From Diabrotica undecimpunctata (lineage: Eukaryota; Arthropoda; Insecta; Coleoptera; Chrysomelidae), in the NCBI RefSeq assembly GCF_040954645.1, contig NC_092804.1, forward strand, positions 89,803,816-89,867,815: a DNA stretch of 64,000 nt. The letters run 5' to 3'. Each line of letters begins with the position of its first letter. Positions within the stretch are counted from its first letter, which is position 1. A program made the translations under genes and the position numbers. The notes beneath the pieces are model-generated. The model searched no databases. It saw only the letters and a list, made by a program, of their open reading frames with translations, and had not been told where the DNA came from. This document shows positions 44,535-56,159 of this stretch, in pieces.

Positions 44535-47500
44535 ATGGCGTCGTTTAATTCAATTATTCAGTGGAATATAAACGGATACTATAATAACTTACCGATGTTA
44601 AAAATTCTACAATCAGAGTATCTACCAGATATTATTTGTCTTCAAGAAACGAATCTTAAGAGCAACCAAGAATCTTGTTTACATATCAAAGTTTTTCAAA
44701 AAATAGAGTAAACCAAAGAATAGCAAGCGGTGGAGTGACAATTCTTGTAAATAACAAATTAACCGCAAGTAGGTTACCCCTACAAACACATTTAGAAGCT
44801 GTAGCTATTTCTCTAGAAGGGACCACAAAAATAAATATTTGCACGATTTACTTACCCCCAGGACAACCAATTGATCAACAAGACCTTTTTAACCTCGTGA
44901 GACAAATACCTTCTCCGCGTATTTTAACAGGTGATTTTAATGCTTACAACAGTATTTGGGGCTCTACATATGAAGACAAAAGAGGACTTATTATTGAAGA
45001 ATTAATAGATCAGTATAACTTATCACTGTTGAATGATGGACGCCCTAGAAGATTCAATATACAAACAGGCGAATCAACGCCCTTGGACTTAACGATAGCG
45101 GATAATAACTTCTCTGCATTAATGACATGGAACAAATTAGACTACACTTATAACAGTGACCATTACCCAATAATAATTACCAATAACTTGTTCAAGCCCA
45201 AAAATGGAAAGCACGCCCTAGGTGGAAAACGAAGGAAGCAAATTGGACATTATTTGAAGATATCATAGAAAAACATGTCACAAACTGTAAAATATCCAAC
45301 AGTATTGACACAGACATCGAAACCTTCTTCAGCATCATATTAAAAGCAGCCGAGGAAACCATTAAGAAAACTGCACCTATTACAAAACATAAACCAGTCC
45401 CTTGGTGGAATGAACAATGTAAGACATCGATGGAAGCTTCCAAAAAAGCCTTTAACAAATACAAAAGACATAAAACACTTAACAATAAAATAGAATTTCA
45501 AAAACTTAAAGCTAAAGCTCAGTTAGTAGTAAAAACTTCAAAAAGAAATTCGTGGCTCAATTTGTGTCCAGTATAAACAGTAGGACCCCTATGTCTGAAA
45601 TGTGGAAGAATGTCAAAAAAATATCTGGAATACCGACTTATAACAAAATCACTCAACTAAAGAAAGATAATAAAATAATCACAGATGACCTAGAACTAGC
45701 AGAAGAATTTGCTAATACGTATAAAAATAGATCTAATACAAGCAATTATAATAATAATGTTATCAACTTTAAACAGAACGAAGAATGAAATGTAATTATA
45801 CCGTTTGTAGATGACACAGATGCTTTAAACACCAAATTTAATATAAATGAATACAAAGATGCATTAAACTCATTTAAAGAGACTAGTGAGGGTCCAGATA
45901 ACATCCCAATGGTTTTTCTTAAGCATTTACCTGAGAATGCACACAATCATCTTCTTAACATATTTGGTATTATTTGGACAGAACAGAAATTTCCAACAGC
46001 GTGGAGAGATTCTATTATAATACCTATATTAAAACCAAAATATCCCAAAACAGATCCTGAGTCTTATAGACCAATTTCGCTAACATGTACTGCATGCAAA
46101 CTGTTAGAAAAAATGGTCAACCGTCGTCTCCTCTGGACACTTGAAGATCGAAATATTATTATTCCAGAACAAAGTGGTTTCCGACAAAATAGATCAACTC
46201 TAGACAATATTATAGACCTAGAAAGCAGTTTACATGAAGCCTTCTCCCTTAATCAAAAATGTATTGGAATATTCTTCGACATTGAAAGAGCCTTTGATAC
46301 AGCTTGGCGTCACCGTATCATCAGATTACTGTACGATTTAGAAATCAAAGGACATTGCCTTGCATTTATAAAAAAACTTCTTATATAAAAGATATATCCA
46401 AGTTAGAGTAAATGGTAATTTGTCGTCAAAAGTGGAATTGGAAAATGGAATTCCTCAGGGATCTGTTATAAGTCCTACGCTATTTATAATTGCCATAAAT
46501 GATGTTCTACGAAATTTAAAACTTCCACTTAAAGGCCGCTTATATGCTGACGATCTCGTAATATTTGGTCAAAGCAAAAACTTAAACAACCTCTCACAAC
46601 TTGCACAGAGTTTCTTGTTAGATATTGACAAATGGTCAAAGGAAACTGGATTTATCTTTTCAACAACTAAAACTAAATATATAGTATTTTCTAAAAACAT
46701 AGTCAGTACACCAATCTCATTATATCTATACAACCAATCGCTACAACAAAAAGATTCGCTAAAATTGCTAGGAGTTACTTTTGACAGAAAGTTGAATTGG
46801 AAAGAACATATCAATAATCTAGCATGTAAATGTTACAGAAGATTAAATTTACTAAAAATTCTAGCACACAAGAATTGGGGTTCAGACAGGAGTACATTGC
46901 TAATTATATACAGAACTATGATACGATCACAGCTAGACTACGCGGCTATAGCTTACGACTCAGCATCGAAATCAGTACTTAAAAAGCTCGATACTATTCA
47001 TAACACAGCACTCAGAATATGCCTGGGAGCCTTTTGTACAACACCGATTGAAAGTTTACTTTGCGAAGCAAATGAATTGTCGTTAAATGATAGAAGAGCT
47101 TACCTTAGTCTAACATATGCAACAAAAATTAAAGATAATGCAAAAAATCCTGTCTATAGAAATACTTTTACCGATAATTACCCAAACCTTAATGCAAATC
47201 ACCGTTCTAATAAACCTTTCTATAAAAGAATAAAAGACCATTTGCATATGTTTGATATTGTCATACCTGAATGTCTTCCATACACATATGATCATAATCC
47301 ACCTTGGATTCAAAACATACCATCATATAACTTAGAACTTACGTCATTTGATAAAAACTCCACTAATCCTGATCTAATTATTTCCCATTTTAGAAAAATC
47401 ATTAGTCGTTATAAAAATCATACCCAGATATACACTGATGGTTCAAAATCATCCGAAGGTGTGGGAGCGTCTGTAGTAACTCCAGAGAAGATCCTTAAAT

Positions 47501-48226
47501 TCAAACTATCTAATGTTAGTACTATCTATACAGCTGAACTGTATGTTCTCTATCGCGCCATAGAACTAATCAATCTGACAACAAACTCCAAATATATTAT
47601 CTTAACAGACTCACTTAGTGCCATACAAAGCATCCGACAACTGTATCCAAAAAACCCGCTTTTAAAAAAAAATTAAAACAGTCCTTCTTCAGGCTTATAT
47701 CAATCATAATGAGATAAATTTCATCTGGATCCCGTCCCATATAGGAATAAAAGGCAACGAAACTGCTGACCATAGTGCGAAAGACGCGATAGTGAGTGAC
47801 GTTTCCGAGATCGTAAACACATCAGTATCAACGGATATAAAAGCTTATATAAAAAAATCAATCTTAAGTGCGTGGAAAAATAAATGGAATGTGTCGAATT
47901 CAAAATTAAAACAAGTGAAACCCAGCATAGAGGCATGGAATGTGTTACCTAAGTCAAGAAGCCAAGAAATAATAGTAACGCGCCTCAGACTCGGACATAC
48001 TAGGTTAACGCATGATTACTTAATTAAAAAGTGCGAACCGCCGCGATGTGAAACGTGTAATACGACACTAACAATAATGCACCTACTATGTGAATGTCCC
48101 CTCTACAATCAACAACGAAGCAATAACAAGATAACAGGAACACTTATAGAAGCTCTAGGTGCAGACTGTAACTTTAGCAATACTCTGAATTTCTTGAAAG
48201 GCATTAATCAGTACCACAATATTTAA
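44535..48226 (+). pseudogene. I-type ORF2: endonuclease, reverse transcriptase, RNase H; several frameshifts
   Basis: The start MASFNSIIQWNINGYY at 44535 is the endonuclease N-terminus (IICLQETNL). After a frameshift near 44690 it continues with GGVTILVNN, INICTIYLPPG, LTGDFNAYNSIWGS and NSDHYPII. RT: SEGPDNIP, ESYRPISLTC, QSGFRQNRSTLD, GIFFDIERAFDTAW (motif A), a stop near 46388, then NGIPQGSVISPTLF and RLYADDLVIFG (motif C), and LLGVTFDRKLNWK. RNase H: IYTDGSKSSEG (D), TAELYVLYRAI (E), LTDSLSAIQS (D), and after a shift in an A9 run near 47670, WIPSHIGIKGNETAD (D). It ends with a Cys-His motif (CETCNTTLTIMHLLCEC). RNase H separates it from Jockey. Breaks near 45260-45550 and 45788 add to the lesions. 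Confidence 0.9.
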
Positions 48227-48321
48227 TAAACCAAATTGTACCTAATGTAATCCACTAATTTTTCGCTAATGGCCATTTGGTCGATGCGATTTTGTAAATA
48301 AAAAAAAAAAAAGCTATTATT

Positions 48322-48490
48322 ACAAAAGTCCAAAAAAAGTATAAAAGTCTAGGGAATTTATTATCCCACTATAGATTTGTTTTATAGATTATCGTTAAGT
48401 GTTTGACAGAGTCAAATGGATACACTTATGACTGATACTAAAAGAATTAGGTGTACAACAACACCTAATTTTGCTTATAACTGAACTATA
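48322..48490 (-). repeat. Right arm of the fold-back element, outer part
   Basis: The reverse complement matches about 37700-37825: gggaatttattatcccactatag with ctatagtag..., and tggatacacttatgac with gttataagtgtatcca. It continues the arm interrupted by the I-type element. Confidence 0.7.
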
Positions 48491-49280
48491 CGAACACACT
48501 ACTGGACCATTTAAACTAACATTAAAGAAGATTGAACTTCAAATGGTAGATTAAGTAACGAAATATAAGTATCTGGGAAAAATTTCTCAAACGATATTAA
48601 TATTGAAAGAGACTTTTTAAAGAGCATCTGACAAAGCATGCTAAACCGTAAGGCGCCTAAACCAAACAATATGGATATTTGAGAAAAATTACAGCTCGTT
48701 CCAGAAAGAATTGTAAATATAACATTAATCTAAATTAAGAAGAAACGCTGAAGAAAAAAACAGTAGCGGTTAGGCTAAATAAAGAAAGGCAAAAATAAGG
48801 TGTAATTTGATGTTTTGAAAAAATGTGATCCGAAAACCGTATGAAAAACATGTCATAGTATCGACATGGTTAAGTGGCACACCACAAAAGTGTTTTTATT
48901 GTCTCTTTTGTTTAACAATTAAAATGTATTGCTATACTTTTAGATGTTCCAAAACAACAAAGGATAATAAACATAAATTACGGGGTACAAAATTCTATTA
49001 TTTTCTATGCGGTAGTTATTATAGACACATAGGCTATCACACAGTTAAAAACTATGACCCCTATGAAAAAAATACAGTAGACTATGACTACATTTGTGTT
49101 TTAGCACTATAGTAAGAACAAGATAAAAATCTAAATACCTACATAATTATATTAACGAAAAGTTAATAAAACTTTTGTTAGTTATCAGTAAGAGAAAACC
49201 TCATTTCAGAATATTTTATGAAAAATGTTACTTTTTGAACTTTGTAGTTTGAAAAAACTACAATTTTCTCCACGTTGATC
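48491..49280. other. No confident gene
   Basis: Near 48500-48640 there are weak RT-like fragments (a KYKYLGK-like segment). A 95-codon open frame at 48825-49112 has no recognisable family and is probably chance. Confidence 0.4.
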
Positions 49281-49289
49281 GGCCTTCTA

Positions 49290-50230
49290 CGAATCTGCCA
49301 TCAAATGAAATATTAATTGAAAAAGACAGCAAAGATTTGATTTGTATAATTTTGAAAGTTTGGAGCGTTTTAGATATCGCCGATAACGTTGTCACATAAG
49401 AGATAAGAGGGAAAATTCAGGTAGCAAACTGATATATGTATAACCCTTATAACTCTTTTAAATTCAGAAGTGTAATACAAACTACTAAAATCAGGATATA
49501 TAAAACAATGTAAGTAAAACCCATAAGAAAAGCTCCAGAAGTGTTTTACGACCGGGAACTAATGCTAAGGTCAAACAGGAATATAAAGATTGCAACGTCG
49601 TATAAGAAACTAAATCTCATCTCTAAAGTTATTGTTTTGCACTCTGTATTGATTTGTGATCTTATCCATAACAGATTCATATATTTCTCTAAGAATTCTT
49701 CTTTCTGCGATGCTCAATCGATTCTTATTTTATTTTTTCTTTGTCCGTGTTTCACTTACATACGTAGATTCTTATTTTTCTACTGCGAAATGTATTTTTG
49801 GATTTAATTTTTTTGCTTAAAACTTTAGCATTGTCAGCTTGTATTCTATTGTTATTCTCTGTTGTAGTGTTTTTGTTAAAAATGCTCTTAAATCCCAAAT
49901 ATTTAGACTGATGAACCATTTCAAAGTTGTACTGGTCTATTAAAATATTATGTCCTATTCTGTTTCGTAGTGTTCTTATTATGATAGCCATATATTTTTT
50001 TATCATCGTTGATTTGGAGGATCCTTTTCTGCGCTTTTCCTATTGAATGTATTATTGTTTTTTTGTTACTAATAATTATACTCGCTACTATATTAAACTC
50101 ATCGTCGAAAGTCAGTATAATCTGAGGACCTTGATTATTAAACTGTGAGATTTTCTGTATTAGCTTTCCGGGCGATGCTCTCCAAAACGATCGTAAACAC
50201 GATTGGAGATACGGCATCTTCCTGTTTGAG
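49290..50230. repeat. Left arm of a second inverted repeat (~0.9 kb)
   Basis: Matches in reverse complement about 52890-53740: gcatcgcccggaaagc/gagagcatctcctgg, the shared FDDEFNIVA coding box, and the ccgggaactaatgctaagg segment. It contains a piece of unit A (plus-strand RTE remnant, 49540-49620) and RTE debris on the minus strand (49750-50220). Confidence 0.7.
49750..50220 (-). pseudogene. RTE-type RT remnant
   Basis: In shifting frames the minus strand shows SPIVFTIVLESIA (motif B region), an IILTFDDEFNIVASI box and a QADNAKVLSKKIKSKN segment. Partner, inverted, of 52770-53300. Too broken for function. Confidence 0.5.
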
Positions 50231-50389
50231 GTAACTGTACATTTAACAGTAAGTTGACAGTTATTTCCTCAGGTATGCCTAGTTCTTCCATAGCATTTTA
50301 GCTAAAATCTTATAATTATATCATATGTTTGTTTAAAATCTATAAATAATTAGCTTAATGTTTTTTTATTCCCATAAAAAAACATCCCA

Positions 50390-50769
50390 GTATGAGATGT
50401 CGATCTTATGGATTCACTAATTGCTCTAAAAAGTGGTATCTGAAAATATTTTTTCACCTTCTGGATTTAGCTGTTGTTAACAGCTGGTTGTTGCATCGTC
50501 GTGATTGCGATTACTTTGAAATTAAAAAGAAAAACCAGTTGCCTTTGTTACAGTTTAAGTCCCACTTATGTAGCGTACTGTTAGCAAGCAATGACCAGAT
50601 CAAAAACAAAGGACGTCCCAGGCTCAGTGAAATTAAGAACGAAATTGTAAAAAAACAGAGGAGAGGATCTACTGCTATTGTACTACCAAAGGAAGTTAGG
50701 CTTGACCAAACCTTCCACTGGCCAGTAATTTCTGAAAAAAAGGGAAGGGAAGGGAATATCGCACATTAA
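50390..50769 (+). pseudogene. piggyBac-type transposase, C-terminal fragment
   Basis: A 125-codon open frame. CSKKWYLKIFFHLLDLAVVN, then SWLLHRRDCDYF, LPLLQFKSHLCSVLL and KGRPRLSEI are the typical C-terminal end of piggyBac-family transposases (the SKKWY...HLLD..VVNAW pattern). The DDD catalytic core, which lies upstream in the family, is absent: the frame starts within the last domain. It lies in the loop between the inverted arms at 49.3 and 53.7 kb. I could not find TTAA-flanked ends that belong to it. Confidence 0.8.
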
Positions 50770-51869
50770 TTTTTAATAAATGTAAAGTTGCTTTACGTTT
50801 TACAACTACAAATATTTGTTTTTTTTTTGAATGGCATAATAAATAAGTATATAACTTAATTCGTTAGTTTTTGCTAAACACTCCCAAAACTCTCCCCAAA
50901 CGAAATTTAAAAAGTCTAAAAAAATTACTAGTTATTGTAAATGGATATTTGAGCACATATACAAATTAAAACATTTTATAAACAAACAAGTTTACAAAAA
51001 AGTCGGGCAATAGAGGGCTGAGATATTTATATTTCACTATATGCTCTATCATTTGGTTTTCATTTCAAATTTGCACCTATGACGAAATTTATAATATCTA
51101 AGATCTGGTGCTTTCATATGAAACTGGAATAAAACACTTGTTAGATAATATTTATTCGTTTTGAGTACACTTTTTTTAGAACCTAGTATATAAAAAAATA
51201 AATATTTGTCTACCAACAAATTTCTATATAAAAGTACGAGGCACTATTTTAATGCTGTGAGCTTTGTTGCTCTGTTACTTTTATAACGCTTAAGATATTT
51301 TTAATTTATTGTCAATATTTTTGAGGTGTGTTTCCTTAAATGATCATTTTTAAGGTTAGTACGTTTGATTAAATGAAATTGAAATTAATTTGATAGATAT
51401 GACTAGCATCTGTTGATACTATATATCAATTTCAACATGTGGAAGTGAGAGCACTCTCTTGTTAGTAATTTCAGTGTAAATTTTGACGAAACCATAAATA
51501 ACCCATAATATTCTCCCCGTGTGATCTTAGTATTTCCGTTGATTAAATAGTATAGGGTATCCAATATTTCAATCAACGGTATGTTAGAGTGGTTTTTATT
51601 AATTTTTATATATATTTGCAAAATGACAAAGAAAGTTCAGTACAGGCAGTTAAACAGCTGATCTGTCAATTTAGAAGTAAGAGCAAGTACCAACTTGCTG
51701 GAAAGTATACCCATACACAAAAGGAATAATAAAATGTACTGCACAAACTATAGCGATATAAGCTATATATAAGCTATATCTCTATTAATAATTAGGATAT
51801 ACAGTATTTTTTCTAATGCACCTGGAACGATTGAGTAAATAGGTGAACTATAAAGTAGGTGAATATTAG
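50770..51869. other. No gene seen
   Basis: AT-rich. An open frame on the minus strand at 51403-51621 has no recognisable features. Confidence 0.5.
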
Positions 51870-52890
51870 TGTGGAATTAGAAAAACTTAATAAATCGTTG
51901 ATCAATTATTCACTATTAGGCAGTTAATGAGAAATGTTGCGAATACAAAAAAAACATTAAACTAGTTATTTACAGGTTTTAAACAAACACTGATATAATC
52001 ATAAGAATAAAACTATGAAATACCATGACAGAAAAGAAAACTGTCGACTTATTTTCAAATGTACATTGATTTCAAACAGGAAGATTCCATTCCAAACTCT
52101 ATTTAAAAAGTAAAATCAATAAACAGATAATTATATACATAAAGATTATACAAATCCCAAATATTGGAAAACCTAAATATGCGTGGTCAAAATATTCGAA
52201 CGAATTCGCCTAACAGCTGTTTTGAAAAAAATATATTATAAAACGAATTATGGATATTATATTACACAAACTAAACCGCTTGTCTACAAAAAAATCAAGA
52301 AAATATGATACGACAGGAAAAACTAATGACTTTACAGCTAATTGCCACATAAATATCAATGTAACGCAAAAATACTTATTTAGATAAACGTAAAATGTTT
52401 CACTAAACGTTAACGAAAAATGTTACAAATAAAGGTTAAAACATGCTTTTCAATTCGCGGTAAAAGTTTTAATAAAGTTCAGCACACAGTATAAATTCGT
52501 AACAAAATTCATATACCAGTAAACGGTACTCGATACAGCAGCAAAGTAATTTTGGCAACAAAAATATGTAGGTTGTACTTTACCCCATTGGAATCATAGT
52601 ACCCGCTATGGAAAATGGTGTCTTCTTTGACATCCAGCAACCACAAATGTGAAATTAGGAAAGATTAATGTGAAATTAGGAAAATTCAATGAACCGTTGA
52701 TTAAATATTCACTATTATATACTTAATGAAAAATGTTGGGAATAAAAAAAACATTAAGCTAGTTATTTATAGATTTTCAACAAACATATGATATAATTAT
52801 AAGATTGTAACTAAAATGCTATGGAAGAACTAGGCATACATAAGAAAATTAACTGCCAACTTACTTTCAAATGTCCAGTGACCTCAAACA
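51870..52890 (+). repeat. Direct repeat of ~220 bp at 51870-52090 and 52669-52890
   Basis: The two copies share tattcactatta, aaaaaaaacattaa.ctagttattta and caaacaggaag, and are about 800 bp apart. The second copy runs straight into RTE debris (52770 onward). Nothing coding is seen between them. Confidence 0.65.
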
Positions 52891-53300
52891 GGAAGATGCC
52901 CTGTCTCCAATCGTGTTTACCATCGTTTTGGAGAGCATCTCCTGGAGTTTAATAATTAAGGTCCTCATATTATACGGACCTTCGACGATGAGTTTAATAT
53001 AGTAGCGAAAATAATTATTAGTAAGCAAAAAACGTTAATACATTCAATAGAAAAAAGCGCAAAAAAGGGTCCTCCAAATCAACGATAATAAAAAAATATA
53101 TGGCTATCACTTTGAAATGTTTCATCGGTCTAAATATTTGGAATTTAAGAGACCTTTTAACAAAAACACTACAAAAGAGAATAACAACAGAATACAAGCT
53201 GGCAATTGCTACGTTTTAAGCAAAAAAATTAAATCCAAAAATACATCCCGCAGTAAGAAAAATAAGAATCTACGTATGTAAGTAAAACACAAACAATGAA
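52770..53300 (+). pseudogene. RTE-type RT remnant
   Basis: Plus-strand counterpart of 49750-50220: a fragment with MLWKN-like and SNVQ segments, SPIVFTIVLESIS, RTFDDEFNIVAKI and IQAGNCYVLSKKIKSKN, broken by stops. It is the best evidence that this block derives from an RTE-type RT. Confidence 0.5.
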
Positions 53301-53740
53301 AAAATAAAATAAGAGCCGATTGAGCGTCGCAGAAAGAAATATATAATTCTGCTATGAATAAGATCACAAATCAATACAAAGTGCAAAACAATAACTTTAG
53401 CGTTGAGATTTAGTTTCTTGTACGACGGTGCAATTTTTATATACCTGTTTGACCTTAGCATTAGTTCCCGGTCGTAAAACACTTCTGAGGGCTTTTCTAG
53501 CAATCCTGATCTAATTAATACCTGAGTTTTACTTACATTGTTTTATATATCCTGATTTTAGTAGTTCGCATTACACTTCTGGATTTAAAAGTGTTATGAG
53601 GTGATACATATATCAGTTTGCTACCTGAATTTTCCCTTTTATCTCTTGTGACGTTATCTCTATGTGACAACGTTATCTGCGATATCTAAAACGCCCCAAT
53701 TTTTCAAAATTATATGGGTCTATTGTTACGTTATATGCTC
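52890..53740. repeat. Right arm of the second inverted repeat
   Basis: Inverted copy of 49290-50230, including the unit A fragment (53400-53500 on the minus strand). Spacer about 2.7 kb. Confidence 0.7.
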
Positions 53741-54150
53741 TATTCTACATCATCTCTTTTGTCTGTTAATAAATATTTATTTGGTTTTATCGTTACTATT
53801 ATATCGTTTTTTTTTTGCTGGTAATAGCATTATTCTATAGTATTCTAATATTTAATCTATTGATTAAATTCGAAAAGCGGATAGATATTCTTTACTTTCT
53901 CGGAGAAATTATATTGTAACACTCAAAAACCGTATTAAATTGCCAAAAACTTCCTTGCATATTCTATTTATTTATGAGGGGCAGCAGCAATATCAGTACC
54001 ATAATAATGCATATAGTCCTGGACTGGCTAATATTTGGATGATATGGATGTAGCAGTTTTAATGGTTTGGTGACTGCTTACTGAAATCGGGGAGCAGAGA
54101 TATCAGTACCAAGTTAATGACTATAGGAGTTGCGGATACATTTTCTGATA
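53741..54150 (+). repeat. Unit A fragment
   Basis: Matches 34800-35130 in the same orientation (gcattctaatatttaatcta, tgaggggcagcagcaatatc), including a degenerate copy of the 80-codon frame. From 54150 to 54480 I see only unassigned AT-rich sequence, apart from possible RTE 3' debris. Confidence 0.6.
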
Positions 54151-54479
54151 ACTCAGTTCCTCCCTTTTTTTTTAACATATACTATAGAAGTCTCAAGTAC
54201 AGGTCTCATGTAATTGTGGAAGATGCATAAGGTATTTAGACATCGTTTTTTGTAAAATGAATGTTTTAGATTTTCAGATGTATAAACTTGACGTGAATTA
54301 ATTTGGACTCATTTAGTTTAGGCTCTAATAGGTATACTATTTGTAGGTTAAACTCCCATGCTATACTTTAGCAAAGCCTAAGCTATGTCAAAAAAGACTA
54401 GCACAATTTTTTTTCCAAAAACGTATTTCTCAACAAGTTTCTCACTTAGTTATATCGATAATTCTGTATATTTAATTAA

Positions 54480-56130
54480 TCATGGGATATTTTTTATCTC
54501 TGAATAAAAATTATCGGTTTGGAATTAGCTCCTTTTTTTATTATTGGTTTCATTAACTTACATAAATAAATACAACCTGGTTTAAAGTAAAGCTGAAGTT
54601 GATTTTTAAATGCACACTTTAGATACTCTGTTTTTGTTTGCCTTATTTTTAGACCTTTTTGCTCAAGCGCCCATCTCCATTGTCTCAATCATTAATTCAA
54701 TTATCTCTCCTTTTCTTTTACTAACACCACATCGTTAGCATACATCAGGCACCAAGGGATATCTCCTTGACATGTTTTCGTTAAGTTTTCCAACACTAAT
54801 TAGAAGAGATAAGGGATTAGCACTGACCCCTGATGCAATACTATTCTCAAATGAAATTTATCAGTCTTACCCTCACTTGTTCCAACATTAGTTTTCCATT
54901 TATGATAATGCTTGATATGATATGCCTTATGATAAAAATTGCATCCGTTCTTGAGTGGCCTTGCATGAATTTAAACTGATTTCCTAATATTTCTGTTTCT
55001 TCCTGTATCCTACTATCAATTATTCTCTCCCACAGTTTCATGGTGTGACAGAGTAGTTTTAGGGCTCTATAGTTTGTACAGAGTTTAACATCTACTTTGT
55101 TTTTTTATACAAGTACTAAAATGCTACTTCTCCATTCATCCGATATTCGCCTTACTTTCAAAATTCTATTAAATAGTCCTGTTAGCCAACTTGTTCCTGA
55201 TTTTCCTAATGCTGATCATATATATCCAGGGATGCCATCAGGACCTATGCCTTTTCTTTTTTTATCTTATGTAGTTCTTGAATTACTTCCGCGGTCATCA
55301 TTTTCGGCACCATTGCTATTACTGTATCTGTTGCCTCTATAGATGCTTTCTCAAACTCTTCGTTTAATTCGTCGTTAAAGAACTTCTTCCAGCGATTTTT
55401 TACATCCTTTTCTTGCATAAATAGTTTAATGTATTTATCTCGTATACATTTAATCTGATTAAAATCTTTGGTTTTCTTTGCTCCACTTTTAGCAATTTTG
55501 TAAATGTTTTTTTCTTAGTACTCAGTTCATTGTACAGCTTTTCATACGCTGCTACCTTAGATTGTGCTACCGCTACTTTTGCTTCCTCTTTATCTATTTG
55601 ATACTTTTGATAATCTTAGTCTGATATTGTTTCTTGTCCCTCCTTATATAATCTTCTCTTGTCTTTTATATTGTCTTAAACATCGTCCAACAAATATTTA
55701 CCAATTTTTAAGTAAATTTCCTGAGATTGTTTTAAGTATTTTAGTTACACCCTCTTTAATAATTTTTGACACATTTCTCCAAATTTCATTATGACCTTTT
55801 TCCATATTCCAACACATTCTTTTTTTATTTCTGTTCTAAATTGAACTACTTTGTCGCTTGTTAACGTCAATTAATTGTTTTTGTAACTCTCCACGATTAT
55901 TTGGTTTTATTTCATATTTTACTTGTATATCTAGTACCAGCACTTTATGCTGTTGGCTTACAGTTTCACTAATTATTACTTTAGAGACTTTACATAAGGG
56001 ATTGGCTTACGATCCATATTTGGAATTGATTTTGTCTGCTTTTGAATTGGATAGGTTGGCTTTCTCTTTTCTAAAAGCATGTACTAACAGTGGACTAGGT
56101 ATAGCCACTGTTAGTACATGCTACTGCTAA
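54480..56130 (-). pseudogene. RTE-type reverse transcriptase, N-terminal and palm regions, decayed
   Basis: On the minus strand through frameshifts: KYEIKPNNRGELQ near 55930 (linker after the endonuclease), VAAYEKLYNELSTKKK near 55530, QEKDVKNRWKKFFND, TMKLWERIIDSRIQEETEI then GNQFKFMQGHSRTDAIF (RT fingers), a MYANDVV catalytic box near 54745 (YADD with the first Asp changed to Asn), and ALEQKGLKIRQTKTEYLKC. This is the standard order of an RTE-type endonuclease-RT. A region between the fingers and motif C is deleted. The upstream end coincides with an 18-bp hairpin (56076-56122). Confidence 0.8.
56076..56122. repeat. 18-bp perfect inverted repeat (hairpin)
   Basis: agcatgtactaacagtgg (56076-56093) pairs perfectly with 56105-56122 across an 11-base loop. 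It looks like a fold-back junction where one strand was copied onto itself. Confidence 0.9.
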
Positions 56131-56159
56131 TTCCAGCATATTATCTGCCATATTATTTG

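Larger units (their letters stand above)
42838..48309 (+). mobile_element. I-type non-LTR retrotransposon with RNase H, full-length but decayed
   Basis: A 5.47 kb element: 5' UTR (42838-43225), ORF1, ORF2 with endonuclease, RT and RNase H, 3' UTR and poly(A) (to 48309). Flanked by the duplication aaagctattatt (42826-42837 and 48310-48321). It sits inside the right fold-back arm, whose sequence continues on both sides, so it inserted after that arm formed. Same family as the partial copy at 1-1890. Confidence 0.9.

Noticed and set aside
48825..49112. 95-codon frame with several Cys residues
   Set aside because: The Cys spacing does not form a recognisable zinc motif and there is no second copy in the window. 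Kept only as an unassigned stretch.
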